Shown here: piece after piece, positions 22,588 through 34,347 of the stretch
Layout: every line of letters starts with the position of its first letter
Position numbering within the stretch: the first letter of the stretch is position 1
Origin: Aldrovandia affinis
Lineage: Eukaryota > Chordata > Actinopteri > Notacanthiformes > Halosauridae
NCBI GenBank assembly: GCA_029706075.1
Contig: JAINUG010000055.1
Coordinates: forward strand, 3,190,385 to 3,254,384
Direction of reading: 5' to 3'
Length of the DNA stretch: 64,000 nucleotides
The notes under the pieces: model-generated
What the model saw: only the letters and a program-made list of their open reading frames with translations
What the model was told of the DNA's origin: nothing
Databases searched by the model: none
Translations under genes and position numbers: made by a program

Positions 22588-23496
22588 TGAAAGGCTTTAT
22601 TAATCCGGAAACGTGAAAAGATTCGAAAGGAGATATTGTCGTCGTCGCACATAGCCTTCGCTTTGACAATGAGCTCCTTTGGTGCTGGCGTCCATATTAG
22701 CAGAACAGAGTAAGCGACGCGAGGTGAAAAACAGGACACCCCTGGGCACCGCTGAATTGGCGGACATGTATTAGTAGTATTAAAACGGAAAGGGGCGCGC
22801 TTATTTCAAAGCACTCAGAAGTCTCTGAGGAATAATGGCGTCGCCACGAATAGAGGGTTTTGAAATCCACTCGCCGGATTGGAAGGTTACAGGTTAATAA
22901 CTTACTTCAGGGAACAAAGGGAAAAAAACACCTGGTCACAGTTGCGAGTGTGAGTGTTTTTTTCACGTATGAAGTTTGAGGAAAGCTAAGCGTGCGTTAC
23001 TTCGCTTTCCTCACAGCCAGACTCATGTTGTGCACAGTAGCTTAAAGAGTGCTGCAATGACGGGCTTCTTTTCCTGTCGAAGAAAGAGATGGTCCCTCTT
23101 GATTAAAACCATGACGTCAGAAATAAACCCTTTGGCACTTTAATTCTGCGAGTCACTTAATGTTCATATTTGCAAATTGGGTTTTCAGCGAAGCTGTAAC
23201 ACGGCAGAAAAACGTAGAACGTGACGATGTAGTTATATACTGATTACATTTGAGGCTGTTATTAATTTACCAAGAAAATAAATAAATAAAACGTCTGATT
23301 CTCTAATTAACAGGTGCCTGCATTTCAATTAAGCATGGCCCAAATCTCTCACACGGCTCAGGAATGACAGGGGCCAAGTGTGATGCGTCTAGCTGTAATT
23401 CTTCTCATTTTTCCAACAAAACTGAGGTGCAGTTAATATGCAGTTTAGACTTTTCCCTCATTGGCACCCTTTGAAACCCAAACCCCAGATACATAT
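22587..23496. other. No gene seen
   Basis: Unique-looking flank of the gypsy element. 23230-23340 is AT-rich with TAATTAACAG and ATTAATTT motifs. No supported coding frame. Confidence 0.5.
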
Positions 23497-23914
23497 TGTA
23501 ACAGTGGGCAGCTAGCCTAGCTACAGGAATGCTAGCTGCCCTCCATCTAGTTTGTGTATAGCATGCTAGATGGTTTAACTAGGTAGCCACAGGCTACAAA
23601 GCTACCACATGTCCCAGGGGCCCTTGCCGCCAACTAAACCCGGATTGTTTAGCTAGTTATGTTCGTAAATGTTCAAATATGGAAACTAAGATGTTATTTG
23701 AGTGAAAGCCCCTTTTCCCCTCATATGAATGATGGTTGTTTGAGTGTATGTGATGTTATCACCGTCACTGAGTGTGTATCCACTAAGAATGACCCCCGTG
23801 TGATTCTGATGCATTGATGGTACTTCCCCTGTGCTGCATGCTTTATTCTAATAAAGAAGTAGCACTGTAAATGGAAAAGCAAAATCTCTTAATTCTGTGG
23901 TGTTCACCGCTACA
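23497..23914 (+). repeat. Gypsy 5' LTR
   Basis: A 418-bp LTR. It opens with a hairpin-forming stretch: GGGCAGCTAGC (23505) pairs with GCTAGCTGCCC (23530). A polyadenylation signal AATAAA lies in TTCTAATAAAGAAG at about 23850. Confidence 0.9.
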
Positions 23915-23956
23915 TTGGTGTCATAAGCGGCACGAATCGACGCCCAGATAAGAAGG

Positions 23957-24741
23957 ATGAAAAAAGAGAGATGTCCAAATGGTAAGACCACTGTGCGAAG
24001 AAGGAACACTTCACTCCAGAGCAAGTGGTCGCCATGCTACTACCTGCCCAACAATCAGCACTTTGTCGTCGGCAGCCGGAAATAGTGCGTGCAAGGCACG
24101 CCATCACCTCAGGTGGTGGGAATGTGCTCCGCTGGGGCTCAAGGTAAACCGCTACGACGGGAAAGGCGACTGGGAGGCATACATTGCCCAGTTTGGAAGC
24201 AGCGGGGTGGAGCAAGGCGTAAGGCTGGGGGAGGCCCTGGGGGAAGAAGCACTCTAAGCACTCTTGTACCTGGGTCCTGTCACCACCCATGCCCACCTAC
24301 TAGCTCATCTGCACAGCGCTCCTCACACTCAAGCAAGAGCTGCACAGAAGGGAGAGACAACGTGGAGAAAGCGTTGGACTGCTTGCTGCTGACGTCCAGT
24401 GCCTAGCCCAACAATCCTACCCACAGCACCCTGGAGAAGTCTGTGATGGCCTGGCTCTCGATGCCTTCCTGAGGGGATTACGACCGGCGAGCCTTCGGCA
24501 ACAAGTCCGGATCACCTGCCTCACCAACTTGAACGAGGCCTTGGCTAAGGCGGAGGAATTAGAAACGATCCTAGACGAGGAAATACCTGCACACCGAGTG
24601 GTCCGTGCAGTCAGCGGAGAGGCAGAAAGCGATGACAAAACTGCGCCAGCTAGGGCAGCAGCATGCCACTCCAACACCTCCTGTTCCTACTACGGCAAAC
24701 AAGGCCAATTCACGAGGGACTGTAGGAAGAAGATGCAGTGA
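23957..24741 (+). pseudogene. gag: Gypsy gag, degenerate
   Basis: Gag would form the retrotransposon particle and bind its RNA. The central part is recognisable as RYDGKGDWEAYIAQFG in the frame 23979-24257. A C-terminal part in another frame reads LRPASLRQQVR, then NEALAKAEELETILDEE. It ends in a degraded zinc knuckle, CSYYGKQGQFTRDC (about 24682-24723), where the second cysteine and the histidine of a CCHC motif are replaced. Stops and shifts break it at least twice. The start is uncertain; 23957 is the first ATG after the primer-binding site. Confidence 0.75.
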
Positions 24742-25277
24742 GAGGCGATTCAGCAGCCGTTGGGAAACGACATCAGGCTGGCCTAAGTGGGGCATCTCCA
24801 GCCTGTACACCACCACACCCCACAGCATCGATAGTGGGCCACCTGGGAAGCAGTGGTCATAGCATGTTCGTGCTATGCTACATTGAGGGGGAGCAGGTCA
24901 ACGTGCTGATCGACACCGGCTCCACCATCAGCCTGGTTCGACACGACCTGCTGCCCGGGGTCATGGACTGGTTGCACACGAACACCAGGCTAGAGAAGGT
25001 AACAGGGCAAACAGCGGATATGCTGGGCTGTAAAAAGCTGTTTTTACAGCTAGGCAAGAGAACTGTCTCGCATAACTTTTTCTGGGCCCACATCTCCGAG
25101 CCCTGCATCCTGGGCCTTGATGCTCTTACTGCTGCGGGAGCTGTCATCGATACAGCCGTTGACTACCGAATCATGGTCAACAGGCGACCACTACGACAGC
25201 CAGCAAAAAGACACAGTCAGCAAAAGGTCAGGCGAGTGCTCCCACAGCCAATCACACCAACAGCTGTTCCAGCGTAG
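24738..25277 (+). pseudogene. Gypsy aspartic protease region
   Basis: A 179-codon open frame holds the retroviral-type protease core: VNVLIDTGSTISLV with the catalytic DTG, and CILGLDALTAAGAV with the conserved ILGLD motif about 55 residues later. In an intact element it would be the N-terminal part of the pol polyprotein that cleaves gag-pol. Here it is cut off by a stop before the reverse transcriptase. Upstream residues up to about position 45 read gag-protease linker sequence in a shifted frame. Confidence 0.78.
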
Positions 25278-26390
25278 CAGCGTGGGACTTGGCGAAGGAG
25301 AGCGTAGCCAGCTACGCGCTCTCCTAGCTGAGTTCCGGTTTTTGTTCCCTTCGAAAGACAAGGACTGCACCTGCACAACTGTTATCCAGCACCACATCGA
25401 AACCGGCTCACCAGCCCCCATCCGACAGCGAGCGAGATGACAGCCCCTGGCTCAATGGGAGGAAGCGGAGGCCAAGACCAGCGAGATGGCAGCAGCAGGC
25501 ATCATACAGACCTCTGACAGCCCCTGGGTCTCCCCTGCCGTGCTGGTGCAAAAAAAAGAAGGGTCCCTGCGGTTCTGCGTTGACTACCGTCACCTGAATG
25601 ACATCACCAGGAAGGACTTTTACTCACTGCCTCGCATTGATGACGCCCTCGACTCTGTAGCCGGCTCCACGTGGTTCAGCGCACTGGATCTCTGCAGCAG
25701 CTATTGGCAGGTTCCTCTTTCCCCGTCAGCCCGACCAAAGACAGCCTTTACCATCAGCAGGGGATTATGGGAATTCAACGTTATGCCATTCGAGCTACGC
25801 AACAGTCCAGCCATGTTCGAACGACTGATTGGAAAAAGTGCTGCAGCCGGTCCCAGCATCAGCATGCGTGGTGTACTTAGATGACATCCTGGTCCACACA
25901 TCCATCTACACTGCTGCGCTAAAAAACCTGCGCACAGTGTTCGAGCAGATTGCCAAAGCTAACCTACGTCTGAACCCGGTGAAGTGTAGCCTCTGTCACC
26001 AGCAGACCAGCTTCCTGGGGTACATTGTAAGCGAGAGGGGAGGCAGTAGAAAAATGGCCGTCGCCAACATCGACAGGTGAAAGCACTTGGACTGCTTGGA
26101 TTGCTCCGGACCAACCATGCCTCCTTCCAATGGCTGCAGCGATTCAAGGATCCGGAAGGACAAGTAGCCCACTGGCTAGAAGCTCAACTCCGAAACAGGC
26201 ATTGTGCAGGAGCAAAACACCTGGATGCTGATGCGCTGTCCCGCCGCCCCTGCTGCACTGAAGCCTGCCGTCACTGCGAGCTGACGATGCAAAGAGAGGC
26301 CGAGCTGTGCTGCTTCTGCCATGCCCGACACCAACCCCCTGACGGCGAAAGGCGACCTAACGCCTTCTCAAGTCCGTGCAGCCCAGGAGG
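25278..26390 (+). pseudogene. Gypsy reverse transcriptase with RNase H remnant
   Basis: The frame 25486-25884 carries reverse transcriptase blocks: SPAVLVQKKEGSLRFCVDYR, FSALDLCSSYWQVPL with the first catalytic aspartate, and LWEFNVMPFELRNSPAMF. A shift near 25840 moves to the frame with VVYLDDILVHT, the catalytic YLDD box, and FLGYIVSERGG. After about 26045 the frame is abruptly followed by the end of an RNase H domain (GQVAHWLEAQ, DADALSRRPCC), so several hundred bases are deleted. No integrase zinc finger or DDE core is visible before the 3' LTR. Confidence 0.85.
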
Positions 26391-26640
26391 TCGGAGTGTA
26401 ATGGTGGGCAGCTAGCCTAGCTACAGGAATGCTAGCTGCCCTCCATCTAGTTTGTGTGTAGCATGCTAGGTGGTTAAACTAGGTAGCCACAGGCTACAAA
26501 GCTACCACATGTCCCAGGGGCCCTTGCAGCCAGTTAAACCTGGATTGTTTAGCTAGTTATGTTCGTAAATGTTCAAAAATGGAAACTAAGATGTTGTTTG
26601 AGTGAGAGCCCCTTTTCCCCTCGTATGGATGATGAGTGTA

Positions 26641-28065
26641 CACTACCAGTCAAAAGTTTTAGAACACCTCAATTTTTCCAGTTTTTATTGAAATTTACGC
26701 AGTTTAATGTTTCACTCTGAAATTAAAGCATAGAACAAATAAACAATTGGAGATCAAAAACAGAAATCATAGAATCGTTTGTTTAACTAAATGTAATCTA
26801 CATTTTTGACTCGTCAAAGTAGCCACCTTTTGCAGATATAACAGCCGAACACACTCGTAGCATTCTTTCTGCAATGGAAATTAAATATTGTTCGGAAAGT
26901 TCTTCCCAACACTGTTGCAGAAGTTCCCACAAATGTGTTGCACTTGTAGGTGCCTTTGCTTTCACCCTTCTGTCCAGTTCGTCCCAAACCAGCTCGATGA
27001 GGTTTAAGTCTGGAGACTGTGCTGGCCATTCCATGTTCTTTTCTTCTAAGGTACAATAGTTCTGACATAGCCTGGAGGTATGTTTTGGGTCATTATCTTG
27101 CTGTAGGATGAACAGACCATCACGCTTCCTCCTCCATGTTTGACAGTTGGTGTCACACACTGAGGTACCATCCTTTTGCCTACTCGACGGCATACAAAAA
27201 CCCTGAGTGATGAACCAAAGATTTCATATTTTGATGAATCGGTCCATAAGACCTTCTTCCAGTCTTCAGTAGTCCACTGGTGGTGCTTCATGGCCCAGGC
27301 AAGCCTCTTTTTCTTATTTTGCCATCTTAGCAATGGTTTTCTTACTGCCACTCGACCTGTCAAACCTGCAGCTTGAAGTCTTCTCTTCACAGTTGAAACA
27401 GAGACTTCTTTACTTCAACCAGTGCTAAGCTGTGCTTGAAGCTGTTGTCCTGTGCACCGCCTATCATGCAAGCTGTTGACTCTCAGAAACTTGTTGTTGC
27501 TTTGGGTCTGCCAGACCTCTTCCTGTCAGTTTACTCCAGTTTCCAAGTGCCTTTTGATGGTGTAGGAAACTCTACTCACTGACACCTTGGGTCTTCTTTG
27601 CAATTTCCCCAACGGAAAGACCTACACTTTTAAGGGTTATAATGGTCTGTCTGTCTTCCTTTGTTAATTGCCTTTTTCTTGCCATTATGATAGCAATATA
27701 CTACTTCCTGCAGTGCAATGTTGTCCAAATAATGCTTCAGAGGGTGTAGTAGCACAGTCTGTTCCAACACTGCTTTTATCCAGACAGAGGGTTTGTAAGT
27801 AATCAACAAAAGTTGGGACACCTGTAGGAATTGTTTGCATCAACTCTCAAGGCTTAATTTACTTCCATTGCTGCAGAACAGCTGTAAGTTGTTAACCCAT
27901 TACTTGTTCCCTGAAAAGGGCCTTTTTTTATAACTCTGAAATGTACATTATTTTTAAGTTTTTGGTAACCTAAACTTTTTTTTTTTTTACCTTTGGCAGT
28001 TTATCGCTTTTACCACAGTAAAAACTGGAAAAATTGAGGTGTTCTAAAACTTTTCACCGATAGTG
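26641..28065 (-). mobile_element. Tc1-type element inserted in gypsy LTR
   Basis: Termini CACTACCAGTCAAAAGTTTT and the inverse ending ACTTTTCACCGATAGTG form arms of about 47 bp with a few mismatches. TA duplications lie at 26639-26640 and 28066-28067. The element is 1425 bp and the same family as 37487-38386. Because it splits a recognisable LTR, its insertion postdates the gypsy insertion. Confidence 0.92.
26798..27660 (-). pseudogene. Tc1-type transposase, rearranged
   Basis: The minus frame from 27390 shows KRRLQAAGLTGRVAVRKPLL and WTDSSKYEIFG with the first catalytic aspartate; the usual glutamate after it is serine. It reads on to VKHGGGSVMV. The frame then shifts, and the one ending at 26798 has FILQQDNDPKHTSR with the second aspartate and QSPDLNLIELVWDELDRR with the third. 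A stretch between the core glycine motif and the second aspartate is lost. The N-terminal DNA-binding part lies at 27400-27690 in broken frames. Confidence 0.8.
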
Positions 28066-28417
28066 TATGTGACATTATCACCATCACTGGGTGTGTATGC
28101 GTTGAGAATGACCCCATGTGATTCTGATGCATGTTGTACTTCCCCTGTGCTGCATGCTTTATTCTAATAAAGAAGCAGCACTGTAAATGGAAAAGCAAAA
28201 TCTCTCGACTCTTGATTCCGTGGCATTCACCCCTACAATATCTTATTTTCCTTTATGGTGGTTAGCAGTTGAACTGTACACGGCTCGTCACATTCACTTT
28301 TAGATGCATAAATATGCGGTTTTCCATGCTGTATGCTAACAGTATGTGCTTCGGTAATATGCAAGACATTTCCCACTTCCATGCTTGGAAGCCAAGCCCC
28401 AGATACAAAATCTTATA

Positions 28418-28951
28418 CAGGTAACTGCCAAAATAAAGGAAACACGAGTAAATGAGGGATACTGGCGGCTCTGTTATGGTGCGGGGTGCATTTTCCTGGC
28501 AAGGTTTAGTTCCATTCAGCCCCTTAGAGGGCAAGGTAAACGCCAATAAATACAAAGCCATTCATTTGTCATCACCTTCATCCTATGGTGAAGCATTTCT
28601 ATGCTGATGGGAGTGGTCTCTTCCAGGATGGCAATGAACCCATCCACAGGACACAAGTGTTCAATGAATGGTTTGATGAGCATGAAAATTATGTAAACCA
28701 TATGCCATGGCTGTCTCAGTCACCAGATCCCAACCCAATTGAACACTTATGGGAGATTCTGGAGCGATGCCCAGGACAGTGTTTTCCACCACCATCACCA
28801 AACCACCAAATGATGGAATTTATCATGGAAGAATGGTGTTGCATCCCTCCAGTAGAGTTCCAGACACTGTTCTGTTCTGGAGGCTCGTGGTGGCCCAATG
28901 TCCTATTAAGACACGTTATGTTGGTGTTTCCTTTATTTTGGCAGTTACCAG
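28418..28951 (+). mobile_element. Internally deleted Tc1-type element, CAGGTAACTGCC family
   Basis: The left end CAGGTAACTGCCAAAATAAA follows TA (28416-28417), and the inverse right end TTTTGGCAGTTACCAG is followed by TA (28952-28953). At 534 bp it keeps only the 3' third of a transposase gene. One base of the right terminus differs from the inverse of the left. Confidence 0.87.
28525..28900 (+). pseudogene. Tc1-type transposase C-terminal fragment
   Basis: The open frame starting near 28585 reads EWFDEHENYVNHMPWLSQSP and then DPNPIEHLWEILER. This is the last catalytic segment with an SPDPNP variant of the usual SPDLNP. It continues to EFIMEEWCCIPPVEFQ. The DNA-binding and first catalytic segments are absent, so the fragment cannot transpose by itself. 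Confidence 0.78.
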
Positions 28952-28953
28952 TA

Positions 28954-30053
28954 TTTATTTAAGATGACTAGCAGCTCCACTGTAGATGGTGTGTCAAATT
29001 CCCCTTTTCCACAAAAGTTACATATTTATTCCTCTCACAATTAAGTTCTACAGCTTTTTTTCTTGTTGCCCTCAACTCAAAAACAAACTCTTCATACTTC
29101 ACACCACACTGCTCACGACGGCAATTGTGCCAAGATAAAAAAATCTGAATCTGAAAATCCCAACAGCTCCAAAAAATGTTCAAAAGAACTTCAGACGCAT
29201 TAGATGTAAAGGTGACATGACCGACAGTGGGCGAGGGGAGAGGGAAGGGGGGAGGGCAGGACGGACGGAGGAAAGAAGGGAGGAAAGGAGAAAAGAAAGC
29301 AGGAAAGGAGGGAAGGAGGCAGGAGGCAGTGAAGGAGGGAGGGAAGGAGGGAGAGAGAAGGGGTTGTGACAGTGATGGGTAAATAACTTTTATTGAAGTA
29401 GAGAAAAGCAGTGGCAAGAACCAGGCAAACGGACAGGGGCTCTATGTTTAGACCGTGATCACAACAGCAACAGCAGCCCCTCTATTAGACGTGCCATTAA
29501 CCTGGAAGGGGAGCTGGGCACAGGCACTCGCCATTGCGATAAGGATTTGAGGACAACTGGTGCCGTCTCTGTCTCTGTCCACAGCTATCTTTAATAGCTT
29601 CTGTTTGGGTGGAAGACTTTGATGTTCGTCGTGCGGGCCACAGGCAGTCCACTTCTTTCTCCAGGTGCAATATTTTTCAACAATTTAAATTCATGAAGAT
29701 GAACCTTGTTTGTTGCCGCTAGGCCACAATCAGCCGATATTCCCTCTTGTGTGAGGCTGCATCAGGATTTCACAATCAGTCTACCCTGACTAATACAGAA
29801 ACTAATACAATCTTCTCTTGGATTGGAAAAAAACATACAGGGCGCTGGGGTAGTTTGATGGGAAAATAAAAATCCAGGAAACATATTTAGTCCAACATAT
29901 CAGGCACTTATAAATCTCTGTTGTAAGAGATTTTTGGGGGGGTTCATTTCCAAATAATTTTCTGACTTCTCCCATAAAACATTAAACAAACAAACCCCCC
30001 CCCAAAAAAGTATTCCTGTGACTTGGGTAAATGTGTTCATATATACCATATCA
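28954..30053. other. No gene seen; contains a GGA-rich tract
   Basis: 29222-29362 is a purine-rich GGA/AAGG tract. The 149-codon minus frame over it is an artefact. No other structure is supported. Confidence 0.55.
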
Positions 30054-30190
30054 TATATGCCATTTAGCAGACACTTTTATCTAAAGTGACTTACAGTCAT
30101 TTTTCAGTGTATGTGGTCCCAATGGGAATCAAACCCACAACCTAAGCATTGTCAACACCATGCTCTACCTCCTGAGCCACACAGAACCAC
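30054..30190 (-). mobile_element. tRNA-derived SINE copy
   Basis: On the minus strand, GTGTGGCTCAGGAGGTAGAG resembles an A box and GGTTGTGGGTTTGATTCCC a B box. They are followed by the tail GTCACTTTAGATAAAAGTGT and CTGCTAAATGGCATA. This is a SINE head and tail rather than a tRNA gene: no folded acceptor stem or terminator follows. Confidence 0.75.
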
Positions 30191-31142
30191 AACACTACAC
30201 ATACATGCATACACCAGGAATTGTAGAGTTTTAGCAGTGGCGGCACTCGTTTTTGTATTTATTTGTGACTAGGACCTTGCCCACTACAGAAGTATTCAGA
30301 GTGAAGAGAATTGCTGGAAATTCCAGACCACCATTATCATTCGATGGTAAAACACTCTTTAGTAAGTTAGGGGGAGGGAAACTATTATCGGATGCGATAA
30401 CATGAGTGCACCTTCAAACCAGTCTGTCTCAAACGGCTCTCAATCCTAGAAGTCACCCTTAAAGCCTGAACCCGTGTTTACTGGGGCCACTGTACAAGGA
30501 AATGATCGATATCTCTTTCAGGACCGTTTTATTGCTCACTGCCCGCTGACGATTGGCTTCACAACTACACCCCATCGCTGTAGGGGATATGGGGCTGGGG
30601 TGCCTTTTAACTTCCACATGGTATTTTAAAAATAAACAACACAACAAGCGAAAAAAATTTTTTGTGGCATTAATCATATGCATATATGTCACGCATGTAA
30701 ACTTAGCAAACGGCCTCATTCTCCGGTGAGTGGAAACTGCAGTCTTATCGGAGTGAGTGGCGCATTCCTCAAAGCTGACTGCAACACCCCAACAGCATTT
30801 TCTGTCTTGCTCTGCCAAGCTAAAAATAGTGTGGTACTTTGAAATGTAAGTATGCAAAAAATATAAAAATAACATTAAAATTTTAATTTAAATTAAAAAC
30901 TGATTCAACTTTCATCTTAAGCCCTACTCTGGCATTGTGAGTGTATGGCTGTCTGTTTGGTGCTTCTGACTGACAGGTGGCACAGAAATTTCCCCAAACA
31001 TTTTAAATTATATTTTTTACAAAAGGGAAAAATTTAAGAGCTGAACAATCACAGAGATTCACTTGCTTTTTGATTAAATGGCAAATCTGCAATTCGATAT
31101 AGTGTTTACTGATGTTTAAGTTAATATTTTCTCTTTGTCTAA
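30191..31142. other. No gene seen
   Basis: AT-rich unique-looking DNA. A TTTAATTTAAATTAAA palindromic stretch lies at about 30879-30897. Confidence 0.55.

Positions 31143-31206
<64 letters not shown>
31143..31206. repeat. (CA)n microsatellite, about 31 units
   Basis: A nearly perfect CA run, the longest pure dinucleotide run of the window. Confidence 0.95.
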
Positions 31207-31209
<3 letters not shown>

Positions 31210-33200
31210 CTGGACTTCAGGTGCATATATAGAGAAATATTTGACCTGGAGAGAATTACAAAAAATGAGCTTGTATTGAAAACACAAATGCTTGGTAAAA
31301 TCCATAGCACACACATGCTTGCTCATTAGACAATCGATCAACGTTGCCATAAAATATGATTTAAAATGACTGATAAAATGATGGTTACTGTAGAATGATG
31401 GTCACACCAATCCCTAATTAATGTTGTTCCGCCCCCACTCCTAAAAAAAAGAATAAAAACCCCCATTGTTTTCAGAACACAAAAAATACAATATATGCTT
31501 GTTTGAATTGTGGAAGTTTGAATAAGCAATGAGATTGATTCCCAACTACTGTATAGCAACAAACCCAAGACCTATACTCTATCCCTGATATAATGTGTTC
31601 CTGGTTGTAGCCCTTAATTGAGCAGTGTCTGACAAATTCTGCATCACTGAGAACCATATTTTAACTTCAGTGGAGAAACCTAACTGTCGCTCCCCATATA
31701 TTGAGATTTCCAAACTAATTTTTCCCCCACTGTTGTTCAGTTCTGACTTTAGATGACCCATACAGAGTGCGTGGTTAAGTACATATGGGACATTTGTGGA
31801 AAACGTTCACCACACAATGTTAATTCAAGTGAACCAGCTCTGAAGCAACACAAAGAAGTAGCCTATCATAATTTCAAGGAAGCGTCATCCAGGATAGATC
31901 AAGTTACCACTGGTCGACATATTAGTATGCGTAACAGAATTCACACTGTGAATTTATCAGTTCATTGAAACATCAGTAATTGTTTCCCCACCCACACTTG
32001 GCACGTTTCTTCGTAGGACACACTTCCAATAGCCTGACGGACAGCCAAAATAAGGAAATAATTCTCTCGAGCCCGATTGGGTGGAAACACCGAAATTTGC
32101 TTGAGATCGGAGAAGACGTTTGGAAACCAATTATTAGACTATTTTGATCACTCGCACAAAGTGTTTGTCGTTGTCTTTCTGGAGTTTGTGGTATGGTCAG
32201 CGCTATTTGTTGTGGAGTTAGCTCAGCAAAATACAATTAAATGTTCGTGAATAATGCGCCTGTCACATAGTTGTGCGCTGGGTCTTCACACAAGTTCCTT
32301 TGTATGCCATATAGGCTACGATACAGTGACTCGCCCGGTGTATCTGATTTATCTTTTATGGTCATTAACAAACAACCTCCCAAACAATAGCCTAGATAAT
32401 GTGAACGTTTCAAATCCAGTAAACTGTTGTTGTTTTCAAAGTACATCTGTCGAGGTCGAACCATATGCCCAAGTAAACCCAAGGACGAGAATCAAAGCAC
32501 GGCTTAGCTCCGATGTTGGCTACTTTGCATTAGCTTAGCAAAATTCTTACGACAGAAGTAGCCTGGCTAATGCACGCAACGAGACTATAGCTCGCAATAG
32601 TTTAATTACGGTTGCCACTGTATAATTCTGCTAGAAAACAAATACAGCCACACTGGCTCTCAGAATGCCAAACGACAAGCGAATACGTCTCGCCCGCTCC
32701 ACATAAAACTGTCAGGGGTGGCGTTCGCCAACGATTTAAGCATGGCACTACAGATAAACACTAATGACCATTAGCTACTTCAGATCAAGGCGATACAAGT
32801 CCACACCTAGTTCTTCAAAGTTCAGTAGCAATACCTCTACTGGACGCCGCTAATGGCATTTGAGGAGCCGAGAGTGTTTTTGCAAAGTAGAGTGACAGCT
32901 CGGCATTATTTTATGTGGCTGGCAATCCCCATGACCCTCTTGAATCCACGGTGATGTTTCCAGGAGTTGCAGAATAAGCACGGCGAAAATTAGAAACATC
33001 AGCATTAACGCCAGAAACATTTTCAAAGAACAATTAATAAACGGAGGAACCCGTCCTTACCTGTTTTCATATGGGGTTGAAAAGGGGTAGGAAAAGGGTC
33101 GAAAATATATATTATATATTCCCAGCTGATGTCCACATTGTCAGCAAGAAGCTTTAACGGCAGAAAATAATCCTGATGTCACAGCGTAACAATAAACCCG
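31207..33200. other. No gene seen; possible minus-strand splice donor
   Basis: No supported coding frame. On the minus strand, AAAACAGGTAAGG at about 33054-33066 is a strong splice-donor match. It could end a non-coding first exon of a minus-strand gene starting in the GC-richer DNA to the right. One site is weak evidence. Confidence 0.35.
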
Positions 33201-33221
33201 AGAGAGAGAGAGAGGAGAGAG

Positions 33222-33268
<47 letters not shown>
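33201..33268. repeat. (GA)n microsatellite
   Basis: A GA run with one short interruption near 33215-33222. Confidence 0.92.
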
Positions 33269-33272
<4 letters not shown>

Positions 33273-33469
33273 GGCAGCGGCCGTGGGACTACCCTATCCA
33301 ATTACAACAGACAAATGAGAAGCTAAAAGAAAACAATGCACTATGGGAAAGACCATCTGCCAAAGTAGCCACTGCACTCTTGTGTTATCAGACAGTGTCA
33401 CCCCAATAGGATATAAGACGAGCCTGAAAGAAAATAATAATACAAAACGGACCGTATCTTAAAACGATT

Positions 33470-34347
33470 TTCGATTCAGCGGCGAGGGACACATCCGATC
33501 TCCAAGTAGCCCTCCCCTCTTTTTTCTCCTCCGCGATTAATAAGAAATGTTCGCACTTGAACCAAAACGCAAGCGATGTTTCAAAGACGGGTAGCTACTT
33601 CCCGCAAAAATACCTCTAAAATTCAAAAGGGTTTTTTTCTCCTCTCCCCCAAGATTAAAACATTAGTTTAGAATCCAGGCATGGGCCTGAATCGTGTTAT
33701 ATAGAGCCATCGACCATCTGACGCAGATTTACGTAGTCTTATTTTATACAGCCTATAGGGCCGCCAGCAACATCCAAATACTCATACGTTTTGTACAATA
33801 GTTTTGAAAACTGGTCAAATAGCGAACTCCTGCAAGAAAGATTCCCCCACTCCTCAGAGAGTATGCTTCAGTCCGGAGGTGTGTCTGAGGAAAAATGGAG
33901 TTACAGCGACGTTGAAGCGAGCAGCAGCAGTATCAATAAGGAATAGACAGGAAATATAACAGGACGGTCTGCGTCCTCTGCGGCATTATCCCAATACAGC
34001 GTGATGCATATCTCAGTCAAAGCAGGCATATTACCAGTCAAAATAGGTATAATCACCAAAAGTATCTAATTTCCCCCACGCATGACATTTTTTTTCAAAC
34101 ATATTTTTTTAAAGACCGGGAGACGTGCCGCCCCCCAACAAACAGGTGTTTTTTTTCGCACGTGCAAATTATACACAGAAAGTTGGTAAAATTGCCTGAT
34201 TTGTGTGCGACTGCAGGCTCCGGTACACGAGGGAGCATATCGTGGTTGCCTCACGTCGGCTCCCCCGCCGTCGAATCACAGAACGCCTTTTTTCCTACTC
34301 GCTGTCGCTGAGGGTTGGAAAGATGCCGTCTATCAGATAAGATAAAG
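33470..34347. promoter_or_regulatory. Promoter-like CpG-containing stretch
   Basis: CpG is frequent relative to the flanks, especially 33470-33560 and 34200-34345. The stretch lies between a minus-strand splice-donor match (33054-33066) and a plus-strand ORF with a good start context (34348). That arrangement would fit a bidirectional promoter. No TATA box, initiator or mapped transcript supports it, so this is an inference from composition and position only. Confidence 0.3.

Larger units (their letters stand above)
23497..28237 (+). mobile_element. Gypsy-type LTR retrotransposon with nested Tc1
   Basis: Two LTRs starting TGTAA and ending CTACA bound gag, protease and reverse transcriptase remnants in that order. 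After the 5' LTR comes a primer-binding-site-like TTGGTGTCATAAGCGG, typical of vertebrate gypsy elements. A purine-rich GGAGGTCGGAG precedes the 3' LTR. The flanks share a 4-bp ATAT (23493-23496 and 28238-28241). Most of RNase H and all of integrase are missing, and every reading frame is broken. The 3' LTR is split by a 1425-bp Tc1-type insertion. Confidence 0.88.
26397..28237 (+). repeat. Gypsy 3' LTR, split by a Tc1 insertion
   Basis: The LTR sequence occupies 26397-26640 and 28068-28237, and matches the 5' LTR over its length with small differences. The same opening hairpin and the AATAAA signal are present. The junction TGAGTG-TA / TA-TGTGA marks the TA insertion site. Confidence 0.88.

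Noticed and set aside
30054..30190. tRNA gene on the minus strand
   Set aside because: A- and B-box-like motifs are present, but the cloverleaf and T-run terminator are not, and a SINE tail follows.
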